DNA from: Paenibacillus turicensis
GTDB taxonomy: Bacteria; Bacillota; Bacilli; Paenibacillales; Paenibacillaceae
NCBI RefSeq assembly: GCF_017873435.1
Contig: NZ_JAGGKG010000001.1
Coordinates: forward strand, 434,001-498,000
DNA length: 64,000 bases
Direction of reading: 5' to 3'
Below, one piece after another: positions 1 to 10,200 of the stretch. The position numbers were made by a program, and so were the translations under genes. Position 1 is the stretch's first letter; each line of letters begins with the position of its first letter. The notes beneath the pieces were generated by a model. The model did no database searches. It was not told where the DNA came from and saw nothing but the letters and a program-made list of their open reading frames with translations.

Positions 1-1
1 C

Positions 2-211
2 CAGCCTATCCCCGTTGTGAAGCAAAATGCTTATAGACATATGATTATCGAGCACCATTTATTAATGACGCTCCCTCATATTAGAGATGAGATTATACAT
101 TTGAAGAAGCAAGGCTTAAAGACTGAACCTGCCTTTGCCAAGGTGTTAGGATTAACGGGTGATCCTTATGAGGAGCTTTTGATGATAGGTAGCAGATTTG
201 ATTTAATTTAA
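2..211 (+). CDS. C-terminal fragment of an unrecognised protein (cut by window edge)
   Basis: The reading frame is open to the left edge of the window, so only the last 69 or so codons are visible and the true start lies outside. A GTG exists at 17 but has no ribosome site in view, and the frame reads on upstream of it, so I treat this as a partial gene. The visible part is helical and charged, with the phrase KTEPAFAKVLGL followed by GDPYEELL. I do not recognise the family. The next small ORF begins 6 bases after its stop. Confidence 0.55.
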   Translation, partial: QPIPVVKQNAYRHMIIEHHLLMTLPHIRDEIIHLKKQGLKTEPAFAKVLGLTGDPYEELLMIGSRFDLI

Positions 212-217
212 AGAGTC

Positions 218-436
218 ATGAAGCCAGAGGCAATATTTTATATGGGTGTGTATGGTGGCAAGAATCATGAGGGTGTATGGAAAGAAGATACATATTCACC
301 TAAACGATTTTTCTCATTTCATGATGAAGCTATCATTCAGGAAACAGTGAGCAATATGTTCATGATAGAACCGTTTAGAATGATCCCATTAGACGGAGAG
401 TTTGATTTTTATAGTAAGATTTTAAAGACAAAATAA
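218..436 (+). CDS. Small hypothetical protein (72 aa)
   Basis: A 72-residue ORF starting 6 bases after the preceding gene, with only a weak AAAGAG upstream of the ATG. The sequence is rich in aromatic residues and has no signal peptide or membrane segment; I do not recognise the family. Support for it being a real gene comes from a decayed second copy of its central part at 10529-10607, which still reads SPKRFF-FHDEA in frame. It is closed by an inverted repeat (439-491). Function unknown. Confidence 0.45.
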   Translation: MKPEAIFYMGVYGGKNHEGVWKEDTYSPKRFFSFHDEAIIQETVSNMFMIEPFRMIPLDGEFDFYSKILKTK

Positions 437-438
437 AA

Positions 439-491
439 GAAATAGACCGATCCTAACGTAAAGCATATCTGCGAAGGTATCGGTCTATTTC
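439..491. terminator. Bidirectional hairpin between convergent genes
   Basis: Perfect 13-bp inverted repeat (GAAATAGACCGAT at 439-451, its complement at 479-491) around a 27-base loop. It lies between the convergent ends of the small ORF (stop 436) and the SLH/cohesin gene (stop 512), with A- and T-rich flanks on either side. Placement fits a terminator shared by both strands. Confidence 0.6.
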
Positions 492-511
492 ATCATAATA
501 TTATTTAACTT

Positions 512-3361
512 CTATTTTTTATCTATCAAGCTAGACTTCTCCAGTAAACGCTGTACTAAGGCAGTTGCCTCAGCACGAGTGATGTTGCTATCAGGTGCTA
601 ATTTCGTTGCACTCCGTCCCTGAGCCAATCCAGTTTCCAGACATGCCGCAATGCTAGCTTCTGCATATTTAGAAATACTTGAACTGTCTGTAAAAGCACT
701 GAGCACAGCTTGACTCTGACTTTCGCTTAATGCAGGAGAAATTCCTGTCCATTTCATTGCTTTTGCCAGTATTGTCATCGCTTGTTCCCGAGTAATTAGC
801 TTCTGTGGTCCAAACCTGTCTTCAGCATAACCATTAATAAGATTATAATTGTAAGCCGTCTTCACGTAGCCTGCATACCATGTAGATTCCGGCACGTCAG
901 CAAAGGATGAAGCTCCACCTTCTGGTGCCAGTCCCATTGCTCGTACAATTAACGCGGCGAATTCTGCACGAGTAATCGCCTGATCTGGTTGGAAGGCTGT
1001 AGCGGTTAGGCCATTGATAATCATTCGTGAGGCCATATCATTAACGATGCCTGAAGCCCAGTGATTGTTCGTGTCAGCAAACTGTTGATTATTAAAGACC
1101 ACAGTATACGTACTATTTGTTAAACTGTTGATCACAGCATAATACCGTTCTCCAGTTTTCTTCACATAGGTTGGCACATGATACGTGCTTCCATCCTCTT
1201 TCACTACTATACCTGTAGTGATCTTGTTAGGATCAATGTCCTCTGGAAGCGCTAATGTCCGTTCAACGAAGTTCTGGAATTGCTTAATCTCTACACTTTT
1301 TCCATCGTACTTGGCATCAATCGTAAACTCTATCGGTTGAACCATAACAGAGAATCCGTTTTTACTAGCAGCATGATTCACCCTACTAACTACATCTGTG
1401 TCTGCCTTGGTAATGTTTACTTCCACTATCACTTCTCCCAGATTGGCTTTTGCATCCAAGTCAGTTGCAATTTTCTGTATTGCAAGCTCGCTTGCCTTGA
1501 GCTTGTAAGAAGCGATTGGTGTAGTTAATTCTAATACAGCAGACTTGTCTTCCATCAATTTCACCATGTCACCAGTGAGCTTCCCAATAACAACATCCGA
1601 AGCTTCTGAAGCAGGAATGGTGACTACTAGTCCATCCTTCTCTTTCTCCATCATTTGCTGAAGCTTAGCTACATTTGGTGTAATTGTAGTTACCGTTCGT
1701 TTATTTACAGTCGTCGTCTGGGATTTTGCAATATTTTCCATTTTTCCATTAACTAAAATAGGTACCCCTTGTTTATTGGGCTCAGTAGCTGTTTCAGTAG
1801 AAGGTGTGGAAGTAGTAGACGTGTTACCAGGAGCGCTAGTGGCTACATCCTCAAATTCTGCTGTTACTTTGACGGAACTCTCCGGCATGATAAAGCTGTT
1901 GCCCTTGATTTCTGTCACCATTTCACCTGTTGTATATTTAAGTGTTCCCGCCTTCAATTGCTTACCACTTTCAGGCTGAATCACCAACGTTACGGTTTGT
2001 CCTGCTTCCGCCACGACAGGTGATGCTATAATTTTCCCACCACTAACATTGCCGATGCTCACAGTGTACTCACCAATTATCTTCACACCACCGGCTAGGA
2101 ACGATTTATCCATTTCACTATTGTTCGCATTCGTCAGTGAGAATTGTTCTATATCCGCTAAATCCGATATATTCAGCAAGTGTAATCCTGCTTGTGCATC
2201 TTCCTTTACCTTGACGGAAAGCGTGAATAATACTTGCCCTTCATGAATAGGCTGTTCTCCAGCAGCCTTATCCGCCCAACCAACTCGTAGCCAACCTTCA
2301 TCATTATTATAGAAGCTGGCGAAGTCATCTTTACCCGGACCAGCTATACCTGATATTTCTAGAACAGATGGATCAAATTTTAATTCTAATCCAAAAGATG
2401 CCACTCCCTCGGAAGCAGAACTCAGGATGACAGGAATGTCTACAGTCTCCCCTTTTACACCATTCACTGTCTTTACGTTGACAGCTACCTCTAAGGAGGA
2501 AGAAACTACTGGTCCAAGCGGGGCGCTTAGAACAGGCTCGCCCATGATTCCACCTTCAGATGCTACTGGAGTCACCTCAAAAAACAAATATTTGCCAAGC
2601 AAATCTTCTGTTATCGTCAATGACTTTTCTGAACCTACAACTATTTTGTCCACTCCCGTTGCTTCTGCAGCTGAGTACCACTTAAAGGTTGACTGCCCTT
2701 CACTACCTTTTTCGTTATCTTCATAATTATAATTTCCAGTCAATACGTTTCCGACCTGCGATGTACCACTTATAGATACTTCGCTAGCTGTTGGTGTATT
2801 CTGCTGCTCAAACGTTAATAATCCAGAAATAAGTTGCTCCTGCCCAACATCAAATGAAGTAAGTATTTCAGATTCATCCATATTTGTATATTTACCACTA
2901 GTTAGTGTAATCGGTAGTTCTCCCGGCGATGCGCCTTCAGCTACCTCAAAAATTAGTGTAAATACATTTTGTTCATCCATCACAAATTCATTAGACCCAT
3001 TAAAATTATCAGCCTTAATGTGTACCGTACCAGGGGAATCATTAGTGTAATCAAAGATCCCTGAATCCAAGTGATCCTGAACATCTTTGAGAACAAGTGC
3101 ATCAGCATCATAATTCAATGTCATCTCATAACTATTAAACGCATCACCTTCATAAACAGTAGTTCCAGGTACGATATAAATTGGCACTTCAATATTTTGA
3201 GTACTGCTTACTTTGGTATCAGCTACTTTCATAACTAGTTTTTCATTGCCATTTTCAGCTAATCCAATACTCGGAAATAATCCGACTAGCAAGCTGAATA
3301 TTAACATACATGCTCCAAGTCGCATCATCATTTGTTTGTAGTGCTTATAACTCAATGACAT
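512..3361 (-). CDS. SLH-anchored cell-surface protein with two cohesin-like domains
   Basis: A 949-residue secreted protein. Order of parts: signal peptide (about 1-35), first cohesin-like beta-sandwich (about 40-185), Ig-like domain (about 190-285) that is also present in the upstream gene, second cohesin-like domain (about 290-430, with typical phrases FGLELKFDPSVLEI and GQVLFTLSVKV), an InlB/MPES-type beta repeat (about 435-500), a Ser/Thr-rich linker, an unassigned stretch, then three SLH motifs (about 768-945, each with a TRAE/ITRE core) that bind secondary cell-wall polymer. Established: SLH domains tether proteins to the wall and cohesins bind dockerins. Inferred: this is the anchor for the dockerin protein encoded 7 bases upstream in the same operon. 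The ribosome site AAGGAG sits unusually close to the ATG; three Met codons at 11-13 are alternative starts but lack a site. Confidence 0.85.
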   Translation of the reverse strand: MSLSYKHYKQMMMRLGACMLIFSLLVGLFPSIGLAENGNEKLVMKVADTKVSSTQNIEVPIYIVPGTTVYEGDAFNSYEMTLNYDADALVLKDVQDHLDSGIFDYTNDSPGTVHIKADNFNGSNEFVMDEQNVFTLIFEVAEGASPGELPITLTSGKYTNMDESEILTSFDVGQEQLISGLLTFEQQNTPTASEVSISGTSQVGNVLTGNYNYEDNEKGSEGQSTFKWYSAAEATGVDKIVVGSEKSLTITEDLLGKYLFFEVTPVASEGGIMGEPVLSAPLGPVVSSSLEVAVNVKTVNGVKGETVDIPVILSSASEGVASFGLELKFDPSVLEISGIAGPGKDDFASFYNNDEGWLRVGWADKAAGEQPIHEGQVLFTLSVKVKEDAQAGLHLLNISDLADIEQFSLTNANNSEMDKSFLAGGVKIIGEYTVSIGNVSGGKIIASPVVAEAGQTVTLVIQPESGKQLKAGTLKYTTGEMVTEIKGNSFIMPESSVKVTAEFEDVATSAPGNTSTTSTPSTETATEPNKQGVPILVNGKMENIAKSQTTTVNKRTVTTITPNVAKLQQMMEKEKDGLVVTIPASEASDVVIGKLTGDMVKLMEDKSAVLELTTPIASYKLKASELAIQKIATDLDAKANLGEVIVEVNITKADTDVVSRVNHAASKNGFSVMVQPIEFTIDAKYDGKSVEIKQFQNFVERTLALPEDIDPNKITTGIVVKEDGSTYHVPTYVKKTGERYYAVINSLTNSTYTVVFNNQQFADTNNHWASGIVNDMASRMIINGLTATAFQPDQAITRAEFAALIVRAMGLAPEGGASSFADVPESTWYAGYVKTAYNYNLINGYAEDRFGPQKLITREQAMTILAKAMKWTGISPALSESQSQAVLSAFTDSSSISKYAEASIAACLETGLAQGRSATKLAPDSNITRAEATALVQRLLEKSSLIDKK

Positions 3362-3368
3362 AACTCCT

Positions 3369-5948
3369 TCACTCCCCTTTAGTGGTATACATCTGTAGAA
3401 TTAGAATGCTGTCTGCCTCTGTTAATTCTCCATCTCCATCTACATCCAGCGCCAGCTTTTGCTCCTCTGTCAGCGTAATAATACCTTTTAGGTATCTTTT
3501 TAGCAGAAGTGCATCAGCAGAAGTTACCTTTCCGTCACCATTCGCATCTCCCTTGAGCACGGTCACGGGGCCAATGTAGGCGCTAGTCACAGGATCCCCG
3601 ATCTTTCCTCCCTCTACCGCCACTGGTGTAACCTCGAGCTGAATATATTTCTTGTTCATCTCAGCGGTCAAAACCAAGCTTTTACCAACAACATTTGGAA
3701 TCATTGTCCGATTAGTCCCCGTACTATCATCTGCCATATACCATTGGAATAAGGATGTGCCCTCAGCATCATTCTCCTCATCTACGTATTCATAGCTAGC
3801 TATTAGTGTCTTATATATTTTAGGAGTACCTGTTATACTAACCTCTTCTGCTGAGGGTACAGCATTAAGCATTTGAACTGTCACTGAGACCGCATTACTT
3901 TTAGTTGAAATCTCTTGTAGTCCTTCTACCTGTTTATTGGTGTTAGTCACGGTAACATAATAATAGGTGATTCCTCCTCTGTTTGTCGGAGCAGTATACC
4001 CAGCTTGATTGGCTCCCTCAATAGCAGTTCCACCGTTATTGCTGTTGGATGTATTTTTGTACCATTGGTAGCTAAGCTCTCCACCATCACTAACTGAAGC
4101 TGTTACGCTCAGATCGGCACTATTGTCCTGATCCACCTTCAAATCAGCAGGTTGTGTCGTAATAGAAGGTAGCTCTGCATCCGTTGATTCCTTGGAAGAC
4201 AATATCAATCCACCTGCACCTACTACGACATAGGTATTAGCACCATATGCCATTGCTTTCAACTCATTGGTTTTACCAGAAGGTTTTTTAATCCAATTCT
4301 CCCCATCAAGAGAAATCATAGTAATTCCGCTGTTGCCCACAACATAATACTTACCAGATTGATAGATAACATTATTTAATTGATTATATATTCCAAGTTC
4401 AATTTTTTTCCATTGGTCTGCATCTGTTGATGTATACAGAGTTCCGCTAGAGCCTACTGCGACAAATAAACCATTGCCATACCCTACTCCAAAAAGATAT
4501 GCTTTTATATCTGTTGGCTTTTGAGTCCAGCTTGTACCATCATTAGATACCAAAATAATTCCATTGTTGCCTACCGCTACGTATTTTCCATCCCCATAGG
4601 CAACACCATAAAAATACATATTTTTGTTGATTCCACTCGTTTCCTTTGTCCAGCTAACCGTATCAGTAGAGGTCAAAATCACTCCAGATGAGCCTACTGC
4701 CACAAACTTCCCGTCATCTCCATACACAATACTATTCAAATCGTCCGTTATTCCTGAAGAAATAACATTCCAATCTGATCCATTGTCAGAAGTTACAATT
4801 TTCCCAGCATAACCAACAGCAACATACTTCCCTTTACCATAAGTTATATCCAAGAAACTCTTTAGGGTTTCTGGTGAATGTGTTGTCCAATCCTCGCCAT
4901 TAGAGGAAGATAGAATATTAGCACCTACCGCTACAAACTTCCCATTGCCATAAACAACATCATTTAACTGATACGGAGTTCCTTTGGAAACATTAGTCCA
5001 ATTGGAACCATTGGTCGAAGTAAGAATGCCTCCACTAGCACCAACAGCTAAATATTTCCCATTAACAAAGGTAATATCGTAAATCTCAAACATAGCACCA
5101 GAAGTTTGTTTTTCCCAGATATCACCATAATTTGAAGTTAGAATCGTTCCATTTTGTCCTACCGCATAGAATTTACTATTGATAACTTTGACGGAGTAGA
5201 GAACGTTAGTAGTCTGTGAATTTTCCTTTGTCCAGGTTGTCCCATCCGTAGAAGATAGTATTGCACCATTACCTCCCACTGCCATATATTTACCATTTCC
5301 GTAGGCTACGCTAAAAAGATTATCCTGTGTGTTCGTAGTTACTTTTGACCAATTTGTACCATCGGTAGAAGAAACCATGAATCCACCATATCCTACTGAA
5401 AAAAACTTATTATTTGTATATGAAAGTCCATAAAAGGGTATTGTTGTTGTTCCAGAGGAAACGGATGACCATTTGACTCCATCCGTAGATGTCATTATAA
5501 TCCCATTAACATCAACACCCACAAACTTTCCATTGCCAAACTTCACATCTGTAAAGCTTCGAACCCCCTCAATCTTTGTCCAGTTCTCTGCGTCAACGGA
5601 ATTAAAAACACCAAGCGAGCCCACTGCCACATATTTACCATTTCCATAATCCACACTATTAATTGGATAATCATCAACATATTCATAATCTAGAGATACC
5701 TTTTCCCAATTAGCGCCATCCGTAGAGGTCATAATTGTTCCCTTGCTTCCAACCACAACATACTTGCCATTTTTATATATAACTTTCTTAAGCATATTTC
5801 CGGTTGGTAATGGACTCTGCAACTCCCAAGTCCCTGGAGAGGCTTCTGCCTTCCATGTAGGTAGCAATGCTGTTAGTATCATCATAATTACAAGCGTGAG
5901 ACAACAAATTCTTCGCGTCAATTTTCCATTTTTTTTAGTTTCACTCAT
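3369..5948 (-). CDS. Secreted 13-repeat propeller-like protein with C-terminal dockerin
   Basis: The start is placed at the ATG at 5948, which has GGAGGG six bases upstream (5954-5959); an in-frame ATG at 5987 has no site. Product 859 residues: signal peptide (about 1-37), then about 13 tandem units of about 43 residues of the form NGKYVAVG..G.I.TSTDG..W, resembling BNR/YCF48-like beta-propeller blades (about 45-590). Next comes an Ig-like domain, then the Ig-like module shared with the downstream SLH protein, and finally a type I dockerin (about 795-855) with two calcium loops reading DANGDGKVTSAD and DVDGDGELTEAD. The dockerin implies attachment to a cohesin, most simply the two in the gene that follows after 7 bases. 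The ligand or target of the propeller is unknown; no catalytic domain is visible. Confidence 0.85.
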   Translation of the reverse strand: MSETKKNGKLTRRICCLTLVIMMILTALLPTWKAEASPGTWELQSPLPTGNMLKKVIYKNGKYVVVGSKGTIMTSTDGANWEKVSLDYEYVDDYPINSVDYGNGKYVAVGSLGVFNSVDAENWTKIEGVRSFTDVKFGNGKFVGVDVNGIIMTSTDGVKWSSVSSGTTTIPFYGLSYTNNKFFSVGYGGFMVSSTDGTNWSKVTTNTQDNLFSVAYGNGKYMAVGGNGAILSSTDGTTWTKENSQTTNVLYSVKVINSKFYAVGQNGTILTSNYGDIWEKQTSGAMFEIYDITFVNGKYLAVGASGGILTSTNGSNWTNVSKGTPYQLNDVVYGNGKFVAVGANILSSSNGEDWTTHSPETLKSFLDITYGKGKYVAVGYAGKIVTSDNGSDWNVISSGITDDLNSIVYGDDGKFVAVGSSGVILTSTDTVSWTKETSGINKNMYFYGVAYGDGKYVAVGNNGIILVSNDGTSWTQKPTDIKAYLFGVGYGNGLFVAVGSSGTLYTSTDADQWKKIELGIYNQLNNVIYQSGKYYVVGNSGITMISLDGENWIKKPSGKTNELKAMAYGANTYVVVGAGGLILSSKESTDAELPSITTQPADLKVDQDNSADLSVTASVSDGGELSYQWYKNTSNSNNGGTAIEGANQAGYTAPTNRGGITYYYVTVTNTNKQVEGLQEISTKSNAVSVTVQMLNAVPSAEEVSITGTPKIYKTLIASYEYVDEENDAEGTSLFQWYMADDSTGTNRTMIPNVVGKSLVLTAEMNKKYIQLEVTPVAVEGGKIGDPVTSAYIGPVTVLKGDANGDGKVTSADALLLKRYLKGIITLTEEQKLALDVDGDGELTEADSILILQMYTTKGE

Positions 5949-5993
5949 ATAGTCCCTCCACATATTGTTGTGTCCTGCTCTTTTCATTTACAA

Positions 5994-6030
5994 ATTATAT
6001 CTAGTGAATCTCTCAAAAAACTCTCAAATT
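5994..6030 (-). promoter_or_regulatory. Promoter with tandem 11-bp-period direct repeat for the dockerin/cohesin operon
   Basis: Read on the minus strand: TTTGAGAG (6023-6030), three Ts, TTTGAGAG again (6012-6019), then a 12-base gap and TATAAT (complement of 5994-5999; an overlapping TATATA gives a 10-base gap). The repeat covers the -35 position and no good -35 hexamer is present. The same layout precedes the hybrid kinase gene. SARP-type activators are known to bind direct repeats with 11-bp period just upstream of -10; binding here by the neighbouring BTAD response regulator is inference. Confidence 0.55.
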
Positions 6031-6048
6031 TCTTGCTATTTCGACAAA

Positions 6049-6095
6049 AACAAAGAACCATCAGCCATGATCTGGTTGATGGTTCTTTGTTTTAT
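6049..6095 (-). terminator. Strong rho-independent terminator after the response regulator
   Basis: Perfect 17-bp inverted repeat (6049-6065 with 6079-6095, arms beginning AAAACAAAGAACC) around a 13-base loop, with A-rich left flank that gives a U-run on the minus strand. It separates the regulator gene (stop 6138) from the dockerin/cohesin operon, which therefore needs its own promoter. Confidence 0.75.
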
Positions 6096-6137
6096 ATAGT
6101 TCGGTGTTCTCCGCTAATTAATGTAATCAAGCCTCAC

Positions 6138-7268
6138 TTAACCTTGTCCTTTACTAAAAAATACATCTACTAAACTCTTCACTTCCTGAGGTGGAGCAAT
6201 TCCAAACTCTCTACTATATCGGCTTGCAAAATCTGTATAATGTCTGTTCATTTGTTCTAGTCTACCGCTAGATACATATACTTTCATCAATAAAAGATTG
6301 ATATTTTCATCGAATGGGTAAATCATCAGGAACGAATTCAATCGTTGCTCTGCACGTTCCCAATCTTTAAGTACAAGGTATAACCTTCCTAAATTTTGGA
6401 CCATAGACATAAACCGCTTGCTATATTCTTCTTCCAATCGGTGCTTCCACAAGTAATCCTTCCTATCGAACAAATGACCTTGATACATTGAACACAAGTT
6501 CTCCAGACGTGATATATCTTCTTGAGAATCAGACAAAGTTGGTGGGTAACCTTGAAACTCTAATAAATCGTAGGAATTCGAAAATGTCTCCAGTTGGTAT
6601 CCTCGGCCAGTTTTTCTCACATCCAGACCAAGTTCATGCTCTTTCAAAATCTTCTTCAAGCGATAAACTGTATTATGCAAATTGTGAACCGCACGCTCCT
6701 CATCCATGTCAGACCATAAGGCATCAATTAATTGCCACTTTTCCGCCTCCTGATTAGGGTAACACAGCAAATACGCAAAAAGTTCCTCTGTCTTACGAGT
6801 TGGCCAACGTATAAGACTACCCATTGAATTACGAACCTCGAAACTGCCAAAACAGCGGATGGTTACTTTATTTCGGGGGTGACTATCAACCAAATCAACC
6901 GATCTATCTATCGTCTTAATGATCCGATCCGTAATCCGCTGTACACTGGCTGGAGTAATTGGCTTAAGAATATAATCAAAAGCAAACACATTAAAGGCTT
7001 CCAAAGCATATTCTTTATGAGCTGTGGTAAATACAATACGTGTCTGCTCACAGCAGTCATTTATTTCTTGCGCCAATTCCAATCCCGACAATTTAGGCAT
7101 CTCAACATCCAAAAATGCAATGTCAGGCTTAAGGAGCGGTATAGCCTCCAAAGCTTGAAATGGATTGCTGTACGCACCTACAACCTCGCAATAAGGGTTC
7201 CTTCCTACCACTACCTTCATTAACTCAAGGATCGGTTTTTCGTCCTCAACAATAACTACCCTAAACAA
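6138..7268 (-). CDS. Response regulator with SARP/BTAD-type output domain
   Basis: 376 residues. An N-terminal CheY-like receiver (about 1-120) has the acidic pocket VEDE, phospho-acceptor Asp54 in FLDVEMPK, and a conserved KP near residue 105. A winged-helix DNA-binding domain follows (about 140-235, with RWPTRKTEELFAYLL and NLHNTVYRLKKIL), then a helical bacterial transcriptional activation domain (about 240-370). This layout is that of SARP-family activators fused to a receiver. The start is TTG with GGGGGG a few bases upstream. It lies 13 bases after the hybrid kinase gene and is presumably its cognate partner. Likely targets are its own operon and the dockerin/cohesin operon, both of which carry the same direct repeat. 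A strong terminator follows. Confidence 0.85.
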   Translation of the reverse strand: MFRVVIVEDEKPILELMKVVVGRNPYCEVVGAYSNPFQALEAIPLLKPDIAFLDVEMPKLSGLELAQEINDCCEQTRIVFTTAHKEYALEAFNVFAFDYILKPITPASVQRITDRIIKTIDRSVDLVDSHPRNKVTIRCFGSFEVRNSMGSLIRWPTRKTEELFAYLLCYPNQEAEKWQLIDALWSDMDEERAVHNLHNTVYRLKKILKEHELGLDVRKTGRGYQLETFSNSYDLLEFQGYPPTLSDSQEDISRLENLCSMYQGHLFDRKDYLWKHRLEEEYSKRFMSMVQNLGRLYLVLKDWERAEQRLNSFLMIYPFDENINLLLMKVYVSSGRLEQMNRHYTDFASRYSREFGIAPPQEVKSLVDVFFSKGQG

Positions 7269-7281
7269 ATGCTTCCCCCCT

Positions 7282-10200
7282 TTACCCTTCAGCTTCCTTC
7301 ATAGGCAGATACACAGTTACCTTGGTACCTCTGCCTAGCTTTGAACTCACAGCTAGAGAAGCTCCTGGTATAGTTTCCAATCTACGTCGAATATTGAAGA
7401 TTCCTATCCCACCTTTTCCTTCCTGCGGTTTACCTCCACTAGATATGAGATACAGTATATCGTCTGAAATCCCAGCACCATCATCCTCTACAGTAATTAG
7501 TAGATAATGGTCTCCTTCTGAAACAGTGAGGATCACACTGCCTTGTCCATCCTTATCAAAAAGACCGTGGCGAATCGCATTTTCAACAAAGGGTTGGATA
7601 CTTAAAGAAGGAATTAGCAGGTTTTTTAGTTTTTCATCCACATAACTTATATACTCAAAACGACCATCGAACCGCGCTTTTTCAATCTCTACATATGCAT
7701 CTATCAGTTCCAACTCCCTACCTAATGGAACGAATATATCTTTATGATCGACATCCAGAATATAACGTAAATACTGGCTAAGGCTCGATAGTAGAGAAGC
7801 AGCTTTTTCTCCATCTGTATAGCAAAAGGAAATTACACTACTCAGCGCATTATACAAGAAATGAGGTTTGATCTGGGTCTGGTAAAATGCCAACTCGTTC
7901 TGAATGGCTTGATGGGTAGATGTCTTCATAAGTAATAACGTTTGAATTCTAGCAATTAGAGTCTCACCATCAAATGGCTTTGTCAAATAATCATTTGCTC
8001 CCACCGCAAAACCCAGTGCAATATCCTGCGCACGATCCTTAGCAGTGGCAAATAATATAGGCAAATCAAGAATCGTATACTTCTCTCTCAGTATTCGGCA
8101 TAGCTCAATACCAGACATTTCAGGCATCATCACATCGAGAATAACGAGATCAATATGCGGATACCGACTTATTTTGGCTAATGCCTCTCGTCCAGATAGT
8201 GCAGTAAGTACATTGTAGGGATGTTTCCTTAAAATAGTATGCAGTGTATGGAGATTGGAGGCTTCGTCATCTACAATTAAGATTGTGAAGTCATATTGCT
8301 CCTCGATCTCCAGAGATCTCGAACCTCGTGGAGTTCGCATCTTGGATTCCATCGTCCCATTTTCTATTGCGACTTCCGACTCTTTCGCAAATGGCAGTGT
8401 AAAAGCCATACATGTCCCCTGTCCGATCTCTGTCCAATCGAGGCGAACCTCTCCATCCATTCCCTCCACAAGCTTACGGCTAATATATAACCCAAGTCCC
8501 ATGCCGGAATAACGCCCTTCAGATGCAACCGAACCAAAGGGATCATTATCCGAGAGTAGGTGGGCCTGTCTATCAAGGGGAATTCCCTCTCCTGTATCTT
8601 GAACAAATAAATGTACCATGCTATCCCGAACAGAACTGTCCACAGAGATAATTCCTTGTTTCGTATGTTTGATAGAATTATGAACTAAATTATATAATAT
8701 TTGTCTGAAACGATTTTCATCCGCATAAACCCATAAGTAAGGAGGCACACGATTCTCAAGGGCAATATCCTTATCAAGCAACTCAAATTGTAGTACATCC
8801 AGCACGATCTGCACTGCTGCTCTGGCATTAACTATAGTTATGTGCATTTGCAGGTCACCATGCTTCAGCTTTGTCACATCGATCAAATCCTGCATCAGCA
8901 TGTTTAGCTTCATTGCTGTGTCTTTTACGAGCCACAGATTTTCCATCTGTCCGACAGACATTGTTCCTTCATCATCCTCTAACAGTGAGGAGGTAATATT
9001 CATAATTCCATGCAATGGCGTTCTGAATTCATGTGAGGTGTGCATAAGAAACTCATCTTTCACCTGATTTGATAACATCAGTTCATGCGTTAAGGCTTCG
9101 GTTTTCTTATAAGCTATTGAGAAGCGGACTGCCATCAGCGTATTCATCAACATAACAAAACTTAAAGCAGACAATTTACTAAGAATATCGGAAGCAAGTA
9201 TATTTTCTGAGGACAAATAATCAACAACCAGATAAATCATCAATGTGACCATTGCGAGCAAAAACAGGAATAGTTCCTTCTTTTCTTCCGTGTCCTTCCT
9301 GCTCCTAAAATATAAAATTGTTAGTCTTAGCACTATATAAAAATCTATAAAGACCATATATATCAAAAACTCAGGCTTAATCTCGGTATACATCCGATAG
9401 GGTAATACAATGATGGCTACAATGTATGCCACTAATGGTGCAAGAAACAACAGCTTGACCCATCTCTTAAAAAGTCCAGTATGAAGAGAAGAAAAGAAAA
9501 GTATGCCCATAATAGGCAGAATGAAGACACTCAAATCTAATAGCTTGTATGATATGTGAAATGGCATATTCGGAAATAGACGCAGGAAAATCTTCTCATC
9601 CTGTAGCATCTGACCCATCGAAAAAAACAGCAGAAATAATCCGCAGTATAGGTTACTTCTATCCAAGCGCTCAGGAAAATACATTATTAATTGGTGGGCT
9701 CCAAACATAATAAATATAAGAATACATGCCAGATCAGCACCTATGGCAAGACTGCTTAACTTGAATATCTCCTGCTGAGTGCCAAACTGAATGGGACGAA
9801 TAATTCCCCCAATAATAAATTCGTGATTCGCAACCTGAACAACAATATCAATGATCTGCGAGTTAGAATGAAAAAAAATAGTATAGGGTGTATTCCCTGG
9901 ACGACTCTGTGCTCTAGAATCTGCTGGAGACCCGCTCTCACCTACCAGATTTCCATTAATAAACAACTTATGAGACATTCGAATATTGTTTATTTTAAGT
10001 CCGTAGACAGTATCCGCCTTCGGAACTAAGAGCTCGAGATGAAGGGTTCCAACACCTTTTCCAAGGGTTCTATCCTCCTTCCCTCTGCCATTCCATGCTT
10101 GCGGTACAGATTGATAAATATTTTCTCCCTTCTCTTTTCCTGTCAGCTCTGCTGGCGTCAGCAACTCTCCTTCATGAAAGATCCACTCGCCATTCAAATT

